Counted from the stretch's first letter, positions 1-8,779 are shown. The stretch is DNA of 64,000 nucleotides from Mesorhizobium sp. CA14 (GCF_020165195.1 NZ_JAIUHR010000022.1:45049-109048); one strand, 5' to 3'. Translations and numbers: made by a program. Notes: generated from the sequence alone by a model not told the origin.

Positions 1-405
1 GAAGGGCATCAGGCCGTAGGCATTGGCGGAGGAATAGCGGATTGCGTCGGGCGGCTCTTCGGTGAGCTCGAAATTCAGCATCGCCGCGCCCTTGCCGCCG
101 GCGGCGAGCCGCACGCTTTTCACCTTGCTCCACGGCACCAGCACGTCGCCGGCGCGACTATCGCGGAAGCCGTGGCTGTCCAAGATCACCTTGACCGAAG
201 TATCGAAAGCGCCGCGGGCAATGAAAGCGCCGAGCCCCAGGCAGGCGGCGCTAAGCAGCGCGATCCACAGCACATGCCCACTGTTTGCCCCCGACGCCAC
301 GCCCTGCAGCGCGCCGAAGCCGAAAATGCCGCCAAGCAGGAACGGTCCGAGTGCGGGCAGGATCTTTCCAGAGGGGCTGTTGCGGAGTTCGAGCGGCGCG
401 GCCAT
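1..405 (-). CDS. membrane protein with PH-like segment, partial (C-terminus outside window)
   Basis: Reading leftward from an ATG at 403-405, the frame stays open for 135 codons to the window edge. Residues about 15-32 and 38-56 are hydrophobic and probably form two membrane segments. A mixed hydrophilic part follows, with a motif VPWSKVKSVRL that resembles bacterial PH-like or STM3941-type membrane proteins. The stop codon of the upstream membrane-protein gene lies 11 bases before this start, so the two are probably co-transcribed. The family is not certain and the C-terminus is missing. Confidence 0.6.
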   Translation of the reverse strand, partial: MAAPLELRNSPSGKILPALGPFLLGGIFGFGALQGVASGANSGHVLWIALLSAACLGLGAFIARGAFDTSVKVILDSHGFRDSRAGDVLVPWSKVKSVRLAAGGKGAAMLNFELTEEPPDAIRYSSANAYGLMPF

Positions 406-416
406 CGCCTTCCCAC

Positions 417-929
417 TCAACGCTCGGCTTTGAGCAAAGTCCAGATCCAGCCGATGAAGGTCAGCACCAGGAACGGGTAGCCGAGCGCCGGCAGCGGCGC
501 GGAGGTGGGCAAAAGCGGCGCGCCCCACAAGATCATGAGGACCGAGAGGGCGAACAGCGCGGCGGCGACGGAGGCCGTGAGCCGCATCCACAGCGCGAAG
601 GTCGCTTGCGCGCTGACCATGACCAGCCCCGCCGCCCACAGCGCAATGCCGCCGGCATAGGAAGGCACGCTCGCCTGCAATCCCGCCGCATTGCCGGCCA
701 GAAGCAGGCTCTCGCCGACGAGGAAAGTAAGGAAGCCGGCCGCGACGAGCTCATTGCCGAGCCGCTGGTATTTCATGGTGAGCAGCGCCGTGGCGACGAC
801 GATGCCGACGCCATCGATGGTCCACAGCGTCTCGCGCAGCGCATCGCCGGCAACGAACGTGCCCGCGATGCCCAAAGCGCCGCCGATGGCGAGGCCGATC
901 GCGGCGATGGTGTCCGAGGTGGAGCGCAT
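417..929 (-). CDS. multi-pass membrane protein of unknown function
   Basis: This 170-residue protein is almost entirely hydrophobic, with five or six likely membrane helices separated by short loops. I chose the ATG at 927-929 because GGGGAGA lies about 6 bases upstream; an in-frame TTG at 944 would overlap that ribosome binding site. It shares strand and close spacing with the partial membrane protein downstream, suggesting a two-gene unit. I do not recognise a named family and see no catalytic motif. Confidence 0.6.
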   Translation of the reverse strand: MRSTSDTIAAIGLAIGGALGIAGTFVAGDALRETLWTIDGVGIVVATALLTMKYQRLGNELVAAGFLTFLVGESLLLAGNAAGLQASVPSYAGGIALWAAGLVMVSAQATFALWMRLTASVAAALFALSVLMILWGAPLLPTSAPLPALGYPFLVLTFIGWIWTLLKAER

Positions 930-1010
930 GTGACGTCTCCCCAAGCTGGGGAGAGGATACGCCGATGTGGAGCGCTGGAGAAGCGAGATTGAGGATGAAA
1001 GTATGTCGAT

Positions 1011-1457
1011 CTAACTATGTGCCTCAAGGAAGCTGGCAACTTTTGGGTTAAGCGACTCTAAGTCCAACGTCTCGCATTCCCATACTATCATAACTCTCCA
1101 ACCGAGCTGACTTAGCTCAGAAATCTTCCTCGCATCTCGCTCTATGTTCGCTCGAAATTTGGCTTCCCAAAACTCTTTTCTGGCTTTTGGGGTTGTCGCT
1201 TTTGGGCAACCGTGATGCCGGTGCCAGAAGCAGCCATGCACAAAGATGGCAGCTTTTCTAGGCCCAAACACGATGTCCGGTGACCCAGGCAACTTGGCCT
1301 GATGCAATCGATATCGATATCCAAGGGAGTGAAGGTGCCTTCGAAGGATGAGTTCCGGCTTGGTATTTTTCGAGCGCACCTTCGACATCAGGTGACGTCT
1401 GGCAGCGGGAACGTTTTCAAACAGCGTCATCTTTTGAAAGGATGTTTTCTGTGGCAT
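1011..1457 (-). CDS. vsr: very short patch repair endonuclease (Vsr)
   Basis: Vsr nicks DNA 5' of the T in T:G mismatches that arise when 5-methylcytosine deaminates, protecting genomes that carry a C5 methyltransferase. The 148-residue protein has the family signatures in order: MSKVRSKNTKPE (24-35), GYRYRLH (46-52), LPGSPDIVF (56-64) with Asp61 aligning with the catalytic Asp, HGCFWHRH (74-81), and GWRVMIVWEC (119-128). Length matches the family. It is separated by only 34 bases from the divergent DUF262 gene and sits in the same island as a cytosine methyltransferase (3208-4371), its expected partner, although two plus-strand genes separate them. Local base composition is clearly more AT-rich than the flanks, consistent with horizontal transfer. 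Confidence 0.93.
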   Translation of the reverse strand: MPQKTSFQKMTLFENVPAARRHLMSKVRSKNTKPELILRRHLHSLGYRYRLHQAKLPGSPDIVFGPRKAAIFVHGCFWHRHHGCPKATTPKARKEFWEAKFRANIERDARKISELSQLGWRVMIVWECETLDLESLNPKVASFLEAHS

Positions 1458-1491
1458 TAGAAATGCATCGGCTCAGCAATGCGATGACATT

Positions 1492-2550
1492 ATGACGAAT
1501 CAGGAACTCAGTGAATCCGACATCCAGGATGCGGTGGAAACAGCTCGTAACGAGGTCCGCTACCTGGTTACCGATTTTCCGGTGGACACGCTAATACGGA
1601 AATATAAAGACGATAACCCTGATGAGGGCGATATATATGTTCCAACGTACCAGCGCACGCTACAGTGGAACAATGATCAGAAATCGTATTTCATAGAGAG
1701 TTTACTGCTGCGTATTCCCATACCCCCGATCTTTTTCTACGAAGTTGGCGGGAGACTTGAGGTCGTTGACGGATCGCAGCGGATACGTACCCTTGTCGAT
1801 TTTAAGAATGATGTTTTTCGGCTTGTTAACTTAGAGAAACTTGACTCGTTAAATGGTCTTAAGTTCAGCAAACTACCCTCAGTTACGAAAAAACGCTTTC
1901 TAAATAGCCCAATTAGGTCGTTTGTCCTCGAAGAAGGTACCGATGAAAGCTCCCGTGTCGAACTGTTTCGTAGGATAAATACGTCATCGAAGCAATTAAG
2001 TGACGCCGAAATAAGAAAAGGAGCGTACCAGGGACCATTCCTCGATCTCGTTATTGACTGTGCAAATCGAGAGGTTTTTAAGCTGCTCGCCCCAGGCAAA
2101 GGCTCCCGCGGAAATAAAAACTGGGAAAGTGAGCGACAGGAATTGGTGGCTCGATTTTTTGTGTACTCTAATTACTATAAACTATTTACACATGACGTTC
2201 GTCGGTTTATTGATAACTATTTTAAGAAGTATAATCAAGGCCTTACTCCAAACGAGGCAAGCGCCATGTCCGCGGAATTTGATCGAGTTATGAATTTTAT
2301 CGCCGATAACTCAGCAAATGCGTTCTTTCGTAACGAGAAAACGCAGCAGGTTCCGAGGGTCCGATTCGAAGCGATCTCCGTGGGAACCTGTTTGGCGTTG
2401 CGCGAACGTCCTGAATTAGACAGTGCGAATTTTGATTGGTTGGATGAGCCAGATTTCTACCAACTTGTACGAACAGATGCTAGCAATAGCGGCCCCCGCC
2501 TCAGGTCTAGAATTGAATTCGTGCGAGACAAAATTTTAGAACAGGCATGA
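1492..2550 (+). CDS. DUF262 (ParB/sulfiredoxin-fold) domain protein, putative defence component
   Basis: The N-terminal part is a DUF262 domain: YQRTLQW (53-59), a stretch of PIPPIFFYE (77-84 region), and VVDGSQRIRTL (91-101), where the DGxQR motif is the nucleotide-binding/hydrolysing centre in GmrSD-type proteins. The remaining 240 residues are charged and helical, and I see no HNH (DUF1524) nuclease motif, so this is not a full GmrSD enzyme. The stop overlaps the start of the HEPN gene by four bases (ATGA), indicating coupling and probably a joint complex. DNA is markedly AT-rich with unusual codons (ATA, AAT, TTA) compared with neighbours. Role in restriction or abortive defence is inferred from domain and context. 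Confidence 0.85.
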   Translation: MTNQELSESDIQDAVETARNEVRYLVTDFPVDTLIRKYKDDNPDEGDIYVPTYQRTLQWNNDQKSYFIESLLLRIPIPPIFFYEVGGRLEVVDGSQRIRTLVDFKNDVFRLVNLEKLDSLNGLKFSKLPSVTKKRFLNSPIRSFVLEEGTDESSRVELFRRINTSSKQLSDAEIRKGAYQGPFLDLVIDCANREVFKLLAPGKGSRGNKNWESERQELVARFFVYSNYYKLFTHDVRRFIDNYFKKYNQGLTPNEASAMSAEFDRVMNFIADNSANAFFRNEKTQQVPRVRFEAISVGTCLALRERPELDSANFDWLDEPDFYQLVRTDASNSGPRLRSRIEFVRDKILEQA

Positions 2551-3221
2551 ACGAGACTGTTACCCTTAGGGCAAAACTGGATGAGCTTGAGGCTATTTTG
2601 GACTCCACGCGGGAGCTGGAAAAGCGTCAGAAAGCAAATACCAGGAGCTATCACCAGAAGCGGCAGTTGATTGCCTCTCTAAGAGCAACGACATATGTGA
2701 TGCTTTATAATGCCCTTGAGAGTGCGATGCGCTCCGTCATGAGATCTATCCGCGAGCAGATCGAGCTAGAGAATATTCCATCCAGCGACGTAACAGACTA
2801 CTGGAGGTTGGACGTCGTACAGGCGGCATTTCTCGATAAGATGCAGGCAGGAACTAATCACGGCAATCTTCTGACAGATTTCGTGCCATTCATGACTGGG
2901 CGGCCGTCTTGGGAAGAATCCAAAAAAGACCGCCTTCCGTTCAGCGGAAACTTTGGCCAGACAACTGCCGTGCGATTGAAGGACAGCTTGGCGATTACCT
3001 GGGCAGCGCCTCCGCATACTTTAGGCGGTAGCGATCTTGAAAATGTGCGAGAAAGACGCAATGCTTTAGCTCACGGTCTAGAATCGTTTGCGGAGGCGGG
3101 CGAGAAGGTCACTGCTTCCGACCTTCTTGAGATGCTAGGCCGTGTGAGAGAATTTATGCTTTCCTATGTGACAGCGCTTGAGCATTACAGAGACTCGAAG
3201 GGCTATCTCAAGCAGCCTTAG
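2547..3221 (+). CDS. MAE_28990/MAE_18760-like HEPN ribonuclease-like protein
   Basis: The 224-residue protein is mostly helical. It carries the HEPN active-site signature ERRNALAHG, with Arg171-Asn172 and His176 forming the Rx4-6H motif of metal-independent RNases. The N-terminal half (YVMLYNALESAMRS, about 50-63) fits the helical pair that precedes the motif in HEPN proteins linked to restriction systems. It is translationally coupled to the DUF262 gene and converges on the methyltransferase gene, with 14 bases of tail-to-tail overlap. By analogy with other HEPN toxins it may cleave RNA when the partner senses foreign or wrongly modified DNA; that activity is inference. The exact HEPN subfamily is assigned from motif and neighbours only. 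Confidence 0.8.
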   Translation: MNETVTLRAKLDELEAILDSTRELEKRQKANTRSYHQKRQLIASLRATTYVMLYNALESAMRSVMRSIREQIELENIPSSDVTDYWRLDVVQAAFLDKMQAGTNHGNLLTDFVPFMTGRPSWEESKKDRLPFSGNFGQTTAVRLKDSLAITWAAPPHTLGGSDLENVRERRNALAHGLESFAEAGEKVTASDLLEMLGRVREFMLSYVTALEHYRDSKGYLKQP

Positions 3222-4371
3222 GGAGGCTCAAATACCGGCGCAAGTCCTGAAGGAATTCTTGATTTTTCCGAAGTGGGGCAACTTCAAAGCGACCGGTGAA
3301 GCCTGCGATTGCCCTTTTTGACACTGGATAGAAATCACTAAGTTCGAAGTCGCTCAGATTCGCGATATCTGGGTGTGCCGGCCCCTCGCTGGTCACAGAC
3401 AGTTCCGTAACCGGGGAATTTGGACCACCGTATGCAGCCTTTGGAAGGCGATCGCTATGCGGCACTGTTTTCCAGTCGTCCACACCTGTTCTTGCGCCTA
3501 TAATCCTTTGGCCGATCCATCGGGCAACGGGCACGCTTACAGCGTTCCCAACCAATAGCCACCTTTTTCTAGTTCCCTTTGGAAAAGCGTCAGCGACCTC
3601 AGTCCAATCTCGTTCGAAGCCCTGTAGACGTTCAGCATCTTTGATACCTGGCGAGACGAAACTCGATGTGTGACGATCCCAGATAGCAGGCGGAGAAGGT
3701 ATACTGAGACCCGACCCACCTTTCAAAGGAGGGATAGCTTCAGGGGACCATCCAAGACCCCGGTTTCCCTCAGTCCAATAAAATCCAACCATTTTCGGCT
3801 CTGGCGAATTCGATCGGGCTTCGCCCTGAATGCCGTCCAACAAGATTGCTTCTGGCTTGTCGTGGAGTGATGCTAGCACGAACAAACGGCGACGACGTTG
3901 TGGAAGGCCAAAGTACCTAGTGTCTAGTATCCGGTACGCCCAGCGATAGCCAAGTTGCTCAAGTTGAGTGGTTACGAACCTGACGGACTCTCCCTTGTGC
4001 AAATCAAGAGCAAATGCCACGTTTTCAAGCAAGACGTACTCTGGCTTGTGATCGCTTTCTGCAATCAAGCGGAAAACATCGCCTATTAAACTGGAACGAT
4101 CTCCCCTCAAGCCCTTCATGCCGCCCGCCAAGCTAATATCCTGGCAAGGCCATCCAGCCGTTACTATATCGCAATTGGGAATTGAGTTGAGCTTCGTCAC
4201 ATCGGGTGCGATCTCAACTTCGGGAAAGCGATGGGCCAGAACCGCTCTTGCAACAGGATCCGACTCACACATCAGAGTCGTGCTGAATCCAGCCTTCTCC
4301 AAGCCTTGCTCGAAACCGCCAATCCCGCTGAACAGACTAACCAGGCGCAAAGGTTTAGATTCTCGAATCAT
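3208..4371 (-). CDS. dcm: DNA (cytosine-5-)-methyltransferase
   Basis: The protein has the ordered C5-methyltransferase motifs: I LFSGIGGFEQGL (13-24, SAM binding), IV GWPCQDIS (73-80, nucleophile Cys76), VI ENV (116-118), VIII QRRRRLF (158-164), IX ERLQGF and X GNAVSVPVARWIG near residue 280-295. The target-recognition region between VIII and IX is short (about 70 residues). After motif X there is an extra tail of roughly 90 residues of unknown role. It would methylate a cytosine in a specific site that cannot be read from sequence. It shares an island with vsr and the DUF262-HEPN pair, is AT-rich, and lies 47 bases downstream of lepA on the same strand, so read-through from lepA is possible. 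Confidence 0.93.
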   Translation of the reverse strand: MIRESKPLRLVSLFSGIGGFEQGLEKAGFSTTLMCESDPVARAVLAHRFPEVEIAPDVTKLNSIPNCDIVTAGWPCQDISLAGGMKGLRGDRSSLIGDVFRLIAESDHKPEYVLLENVAFALDLHKGESVRFVTTQLEQLGYRWAYRILDTRYFGLPQRRRRLFVLASLHDKPEAILLDGIQGEARSNSPEPKMVGFYWTEGNRGLGWSPEAIPPLKGGSGLSIPSPPAIWDRHTSSFVSPGIKDAERLQGFERDWTEVADAFPKGTRKRWLLVGNAVSVPVARWIGQRIIGARTGVDDWKTVPHSDRLPKAAYGGPNSPVTELSVTSEGPAHPDIANLSDFELSDFYPVSKRAIAGFTGRFEVAPLRKNQEFLQDLRRYLSLPKAA

Positions 4372-4418
4372 TTCGGCATTTTAGCCGTACCGTTGATAGA
4401 ACTCGAGGAATAAAATTC

Positions 4419-6224
4419 TCAATCCCCCATCTTCAGCGCCTGGATAAACGCCTCCTGCGGGATATCCACCTTCCCGAACTGCCGCATCCGCTTCTTGCCC
4501 TCTTTCTGCTTGTCGAGCAGCTTGCGCTTGCGGGTCACGTCGCCGCCATAGCATTTGGCGGTGACGTCCTTGCGCAGCGCCGAGATGGTCTCGCGGGCGA
4601 TGACCTTGCCGCCTATTGCCGCCTGGATCGGGATTTTGAACAGGTGGTGCGGGATCAGCTCCTTCAGCTTCTCGCACATGGCGCGGCCGCGCTTTTCGGC
4701 CGCCGTGCGGTGCACCAGCATGGACAAAGCGTCGACCGGCTCCTCATTGACCAGGATCGACATCTTCACCAGGTCGCCCTCGCGATAGTCGGTCAGGTGA
4801 TAGTCGAAGGAGGCGTAGCCCTTGGAGATCGATTTCAGCCGGTCGTAGAAATCGAACACCACCTCGTTGAGCGGCAGGTCGTAGGTGAGCATGGCGCGTT
4901 TGCCCACATAGGAAAGATCGGCCTGGATGCCGCGCCTGTCCTGGCAGAGCTTCAGGATGCCGCCGAGATAGTCGTCGGGGGTCAGGATGGTGGCGCGGAT
5001 CCACGGCTCCTCGATCGAGGCGATCTTGACCACGTCGGGCATATCGGCCGGATTGTGAAGTTCCTTGACCGAGCCGTCATTGAGGTTCAGGCGGTAGACG
5101 ACGCTGGGCGCCGTGGCGATGAGGTCGAGGTTGAACTCGCGCTCCAGCCGCTCCTGGATGATCTCCAGATGCAGCAGGCCGAGGAAGCCGCAGCGATAGC
5201 CGAAGCCGAGCGCGGCGCTGGTTTCCATCTCATAGGAAAAGCTCGCATCGTTGAGGCGCAATTTGCCGACGGCGGCGCGCAGATCCTCGAAATCGGCGGC
5301 GTCGACCGGGAACAGGCCGCAAAACACCACCGGCTGCGCCGGCTTGAAGCCGGGCAGCGCTTTTTGCGTCGGGCGGCGGTCCTCGGTGATGGTGTCGCCG
5401 ACGCGGGTGTCGGCCACTTCCTTGATCGAGCCGGTGAAGAAGCCGAACTCCCCGGGGCCGAGCTCGTCGACATTGACGCGGGCCGGCTTGAACACGCCGG
5501 TGCGCTCGACGAGATACTTTGCGCCGGTGCCCATCATGCGGATGGTCTGGCCCTTCTTCATCACGCCGTCGATGATACGCACCAGAACGATGACGCCGAG
5601 ATAGGCGTCGTACCAGCTGTCGACCAGCATCGCCTTCAAGGGTGCTGCGATATCGCCCTCGCGCGGCGGCGGCAGCTGGTGGACGATCGCCTCCAGCACG
5701 TCGGGCACGCCAAGCCCGGTCTTGGCCGAGATCAGCACCGCGTTGGAGGCGTCGAGGCCGATCACCTCCTCCATCTGCTCGCGGATGCGCTCCGGCTCGG
5801 CCGCCGGCAGGTCGACTTTGTTCAGCACCACGACGATCTCGTGGTTGTTGTCGATGGCCTGGTAGACATTGGCCAAAGTCTGCGCCTCGACACCCTGGGA
5901 AGCGTCCACCACCAGCAGCGAGCCCTCGCAGGCGGCCAAGGAGCGCGACACCTCATAGGCGAAGTCGACATGGCCGGGCGTGTCGATGAGGTTCAGCACA
6001 TAATCCTCGCCGTTCTTGGCGCGGTAGTTGAGCCGAACGGTCTGGGCCTTGATGGTGATGCCGCGCTCGCGCTCGATATCCATCGAGTCCAGCACTTGCT
6101 CCTTCATGTCGCGCTCCTCCAGCGCGCCGGTGAGTTGGATCAGCCGGTCGGCAAGCGTGGATTTGCCATGGTCGATATGGGCGACGATGGAGAAATTGCG
6201 GATATGGTCGAGGGGCGTCGTCAT
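4419..6224 (-). CDS. lepA: elongation factor 4 (LepA, ribosome back-translocating GTPase)
   Basis: LepA is a ribosome-bound translational GTPase acting during initiation and elongation stress. The 601-residue product starts MTTPLDHIRNFSIVAHIDHG and has P-loop AHIDHGKST, the switch II DTPGHVDF, NKVDLP, the EF-G-like domains II-III-V, and the LepA-specific C-terminal domain with GGKVIARETI and KCYGGDVTRKRKLL. The ATG at 6222-6224 gives the normal family length; the longer frame upstream only translates a palindromic intergenic element. It is divergent from the TadG-like gene. Confidence 0.97.
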   Translation of the reverse strand: MTTPLDHIRNFSIVAHIDHGKSTLADRLIQLTGALEERDMKEQVLDSMDIERERGITIKAQTVRLNYRAKNGEDYVLNLIDTPGHVDFAYEVSRSLAACEGSLLVVDASQGVEAQTLANVYQAIDNNHEIVVVLNKVDLPAAEPERIREQMEEVIGLDASNAVLISAKTGLGVPDVLEAIVHQLPPPREGDIAAPLKAMLVDSWYDAYLGVIVLVRIIDGVMKKGQTIRMMGTGAKYLVERTGVFKPARVNVDELGPGEFGFFTGSIKEVADTRVGDTITEDRRPTQKALPGFKPAQPVVFCGLFPVDAADFEDLRAAVGKLRLNDASFSYEMETSAALGFGYRCGFLGLLHLEIIQERLEREFNLDLIATAPSVVYRLNLNDGSVKELHNPADMPDVVKIASIEEPWIRATILTPDDYLGGILKLCQDRRGIQADLSYVGKRAMLTYDLPLNEVVFDFYDRLKSISKGYASFDYHLTDYREGDLVKMSILVNEEPVDALSMLVHRTAAEKRGRAMCEKLKELIPHHLFKIPIQAAIGGKVIARETISALRKDVTAKCYGGDVTRKRKLLDKQKEGKKRMRQFGKVDIPQEAFIQALKMGD

Positions 6225-6274
6225 GCGGCGGGCTTTAGCAGGGGCGGGGTTGAGGGGCAAGCGGAACGCCCTTT

Positions 6275-6423
6275 TCCCCTTCTCCCCTTGTGGGAGAAGG
6301 TGTCGCCGAAGGCGACGGATGAGGGGTGCTCCAGGGAAAGCCAGCGTCTCACTCCGCTGGAACACCCCTCATCCGTCTCGGCGCTCCGCGCCGATCCACC
6401 TTCCCCCACAAGGGGGGAAGGGA
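6275..6423. repeat. palindromic intergenic element, family A, copy 1
   Basis: Two long inverted arms (about 6277-6331 and 6361-6423) carry nested hairpins such as TCTCCCCTTGTGGGAGA and ATGAGGGGTG/CACCCCTCAT. It fills most of the 326-base gap between lepA and the TadG-like gene, the rest of which shows nothing I recognise. A related copy is at 23418-23591. Such elements are common between genes in rhizobial genomes. Confidence 0.8.
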
Positions 6424-6550
6424 GACCTTGCGCCACTTCACATCCCGCTCACGAAACATTCAAAGCCGCTTAAATGTTCATACACCGCTTTCGCGCATGC
6501 TTCGCGCCCGGATGGTAAATCGACTTAGCCGCGACGACGAAGGCCCTGAA

Positions 6551-7648
6551 ATGCCCAGTTCTGCCCGAAAGTTCAGCCCGGCCGCGCTTGCCGGGACGTT
6601 GAAGCAATTTCTTGCTCGCCGCGACGGCTCGATCATGCCGATGATGGCCATCCTGACGATCCCGTTGATGGCGGCGGTCGGCTTTTCGGTTGACTACACC
6701 TCGGCGGTGACGACGCGCAGCGACATGCAGAACGCGCTCGATGCGGCGATCATCGCGGTCACCACGCTGCCCACCACGACAAGCTTCTCCGACCGCCAGA
6801 CAACGCTGCAGCAGGCCTATGCGGCCAATGCCGGCCAGGGCACGGCGACGCTGACCGGCGTCAATGTCGATGCTACCGGCACGGCGACCTTCACCGCCAC
6901 GGCGAGCTACCCGATGCCGACCAGCTTCATGCAGGTCGCACGCATCGACACGGTGCAGGTCGGCGTCGGCTCGTCGGTGCGCAAGACGCCGGCACTGGCG
7001 CAGACCACCTTCAAGATCGGCAAGGCGTCCGGGTGGTGGAACAAGACCATCACGCTCTACGGCACCCAGTTCGGCCAGACCGCGCCGCAGAAGCTGATGC
7101 AGATCAACTATATCTACAACGGTGCCGGCGACCCCAAGGGCTACGGCACGACCACCGCCTACACGGTCAGCGGCACCAAGCTGACCCAAGTGCAGCAGCA
7201 AGTCTGCAACACCAGCAAGGTCAAGAACTTCAATAATGCCCCGGCCGGGGCGATCCTGCAGACCAGCAGCAACGGCACGGATTACCAGACGACATGCACG
7301 ACCTCGCCTTCGAACGGCTCCGGCGCGGTGATCGACGTGAGCCTGATGGACAAGCTGTACCTGGAAATGGACGTTCCGTCAGGCTCACCGACCGTGCTCA
7401 AGTCGAACGATCCGGCTACCTCGGACCGGCTGTTCATGGGGCCGACCGAATCCGCCATGGTCGAGGTTGGGGCCGGCCAGACGGTCGACATCTTTACCGC
7501 GGTGCCGTGCAACCAGACCAGCACCCAGGCCTGGGAAGACGGCGGCTCGCATGTGCCGGAAGCGTACACCGACACGGACTTCACCTACACCGTGCAAGGC
7601 AAGTGCGACTACAACCAGCGCCCGTCGGCGACGGTGCTGACGCAGTAG
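6551..7648 (+). CDS. TadE/TadG-like pilus assembly protein
   Basis: The N-terminus contains the charged-then-hydrophobic signature of TadG-like proteins: a segment RRDGSIMPMMAIL running into a single membrane helix about residues 25-50, then FSVDYTSAVTTRSDMQNALDAA, split here as GFSVDYTSA and MQNALDAA. The rest (about 300 residues) is predicted extracytoplasmic, rich in Thr, Ser and Asn, with several Cys that could form disulfides. TadG-family proteins assist Flp/Tad pilus assembly at the envelope. No other tad gene is in the window, so this is a stand-alone copy. I chose the ATG at 6551, preceded by GAAGG; an in-frame ATG at 6497 would add 18 residues. Confidence 0.75.
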   Translation: MPSSARKFSPAALAGTLKQFLARRDGSIMPMMAILTIPLMAAVGFSVDYTSAVTTRSDMQNALDAAIIAVTTLPTTTSFSDRQTTLQQAYAANAGQGTATLTGVNVDATGTATFTATASYPMPTSFMQVARIDTVQVGVGSSVRKTPALAQTTFKIGKASGWWNKTITLYGTQFGQTAPQKLMQINYIYNGAGDPKGYGTTTAYTVSGTKLTQVQQQVCNTSKVKNFNNAPAGAILQTSSNGTDYQTTCTTSPSNGSGAVIDVSLMDKLYLEMDVPSGSPTVLKSNDPATSDRLFMGPTESAMVEVGAGQTVDIFTAVPCNQTSTQAWEDGGSHVPEAYTDTDFTYTVQGKCDYNQRPSATVLTQ

Positions 7649-7720
7649 CTCTTCCCTCCCCCTTGCGGGGAGATGGCTGTCAGGCAGAGAAGGAGCTGTC
7701 CCGCCGGCGTTTCAATCCTT

Positions 7721-7854
7721 GGTTCCTCGCCCCCGCCAGAGGCGGGGGAGAGGTGTCCGCGAAGCGGACGGAGAGGGGGCCTTCGTAAGGCGCTCCCCTC
7801 TCCGTCTCGGCTTCGCCGAGCCACCTCTCCCCACTTTCGTGGGGCGAGGAACCT
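7721..7854. repeat. palindromic intergenic element, family B, copy 1
   Basis: Terminal arms GGTTCCTCGCCCC (7721-7733) and GGGGCGAGGAACC (7841-7853) are perfect inverted repeats enclosing further hairpins (CTCCGTCTCGG-type). Just before it, 7650-7690 holds a fragment resembling family C (CTCCCCCTTGCGGGGAGAT). Together they fill most of the 344-base gap between the TadG-like gene and the DUF1223 gene; the remainder (7855-7992) shows no clear feature. Confidence 0.8.
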
Positions 7855-7992
7855 TGATCCTGCGGCGCCACGATCCTTCACACACGTCCAGCGTGCCGCA
7901 CGAAAGCCCCCACATCACAAACCGGTGAAGCTGTAACGAACCCATCCACCCCGGCGAAATCGGAGCATGACCCGCTACGGAGACTGCTTCCC

Positions 7993-8691
7993 ATGACCGG
8001 ATTGAAGACAAGCCTGCTCGCCGGCGCGATGCTTGCCGCCACGTTCGGCGCCGCTTCCGCGCAGCCGCTGACCGTGGTCGAGCTGTTCACCAGCCAAGGC
8101 TGCTCGTCCTGCCCGCCGGCCAACGCCAATCTGATCAAGGTCAAGGACCAGCCAGGCGTGCTGGCGCTGTCGTTCAACGTCACCTATTGGGATTATCTCG
8201 GCTGGAAGGACACGTTCGGCCGCAAGGAATTCACGGACCGCCAGGTGACCTACGAGCCGTCGCTCGGCCATGACGGGCCGTTCACGCCGCAAGTGGTGGT
8301 GAACGGCAGCCACGACGGCGTGGGCGCGGCCCCGGGCGAGATCCAGAGCCTGATCGCCCGGAGTAAGATTAATAAGGGCGGCGCGCAGGGGCCGGAGCTT
8401 TCGCTTGGGCAGGGCAAGGTCAGCATCGGCGCCGGCAAGGCGCCGGGCGGCGGCGCCGACATCTGGCTGGTGCGCTACAAGAGAGGCGTCGTCGAGGTGC
8501 CGGTGGCGCGCGGCGAGAACACCGGCCGCACCCTGCCGCACGCCAATGTCGTGCATGCGCTCACCAAGCTCGGCAGCTGGAACGGCGAGGCGACGACGCT
8601 GCCGCTGCCGGCGGCCGCGGGCGGCTTGAGCACCGCGGTGCTGGTGCAGGGTCCGAACGGCGGACCGATCCTGGCCGCCGCCGCCAACTGA
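7993..8691 (+). CDS. DUF1223 family exported thioredoxin-like protein
   Basis: The 232-residue protein begins with a classic signal peptide ending near ASAQ (residues 1-24). It then has VVELFTSQGCSSCPPAN, whose CSSC is a CxxC redox pair in a thioredoxin-like fold. The segment LSFNVTYWDYLGWKD and the FTPQVVVNG motif are typical of DUF1223. It is probably periplasmic. The biochemical role of DUF1223 is not established; the CxxC suggests a redox or metal-related function. Neighbours include a small exported repeat protein and exported MsrA on the same strand, which hints at envelope redox protection. Confidence 0.85.
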   Translation: MTGLKTSLLAGAMLAATFGAASAQPLTVVELFTSQGCSSCPPANANLIKVKDQPGVLALSFNVTYWDYLGWKDTFGRKEFTDRQVTYEPSLGHDGPFTPQVVVNGSHDGVGAAPGEIQSLIARSKINKGGAQGPELSLGQGKVSIGAGKAPGGGADIWLVRYKRGVVEVPVARGENTGRTLPHANVVHALTKLGSWNGEATTLPLPAAAGGLSTAVLVQGPNGGPILAAAAN

Positions 8692-8779
8692 TTTCCTTCT
8701 CTTCGCGCGGGGCCGCATGAAAGCGGCAACGCTTCACCAAGGCCCGCTTCCGCGCGCCACAACCCAAGGAGTACGACCC

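Noticed and set aside
1492..2550. DUF262 protein as a complete GmrSD enzyme
   Set aside because: No HNH (DUF1524) motif is visible in the C-terminal part.
6275..6423. N-terminal extension of lepA through this region
   Set aside because: The extension translates a repeat element and exceeds the normal protein length.
4644..6473. Long open frame (609 codons) antisense to lepA
   Set aside because: It is the shadow of the GC-rich lepA gene, with low-complexity translation and no family features.
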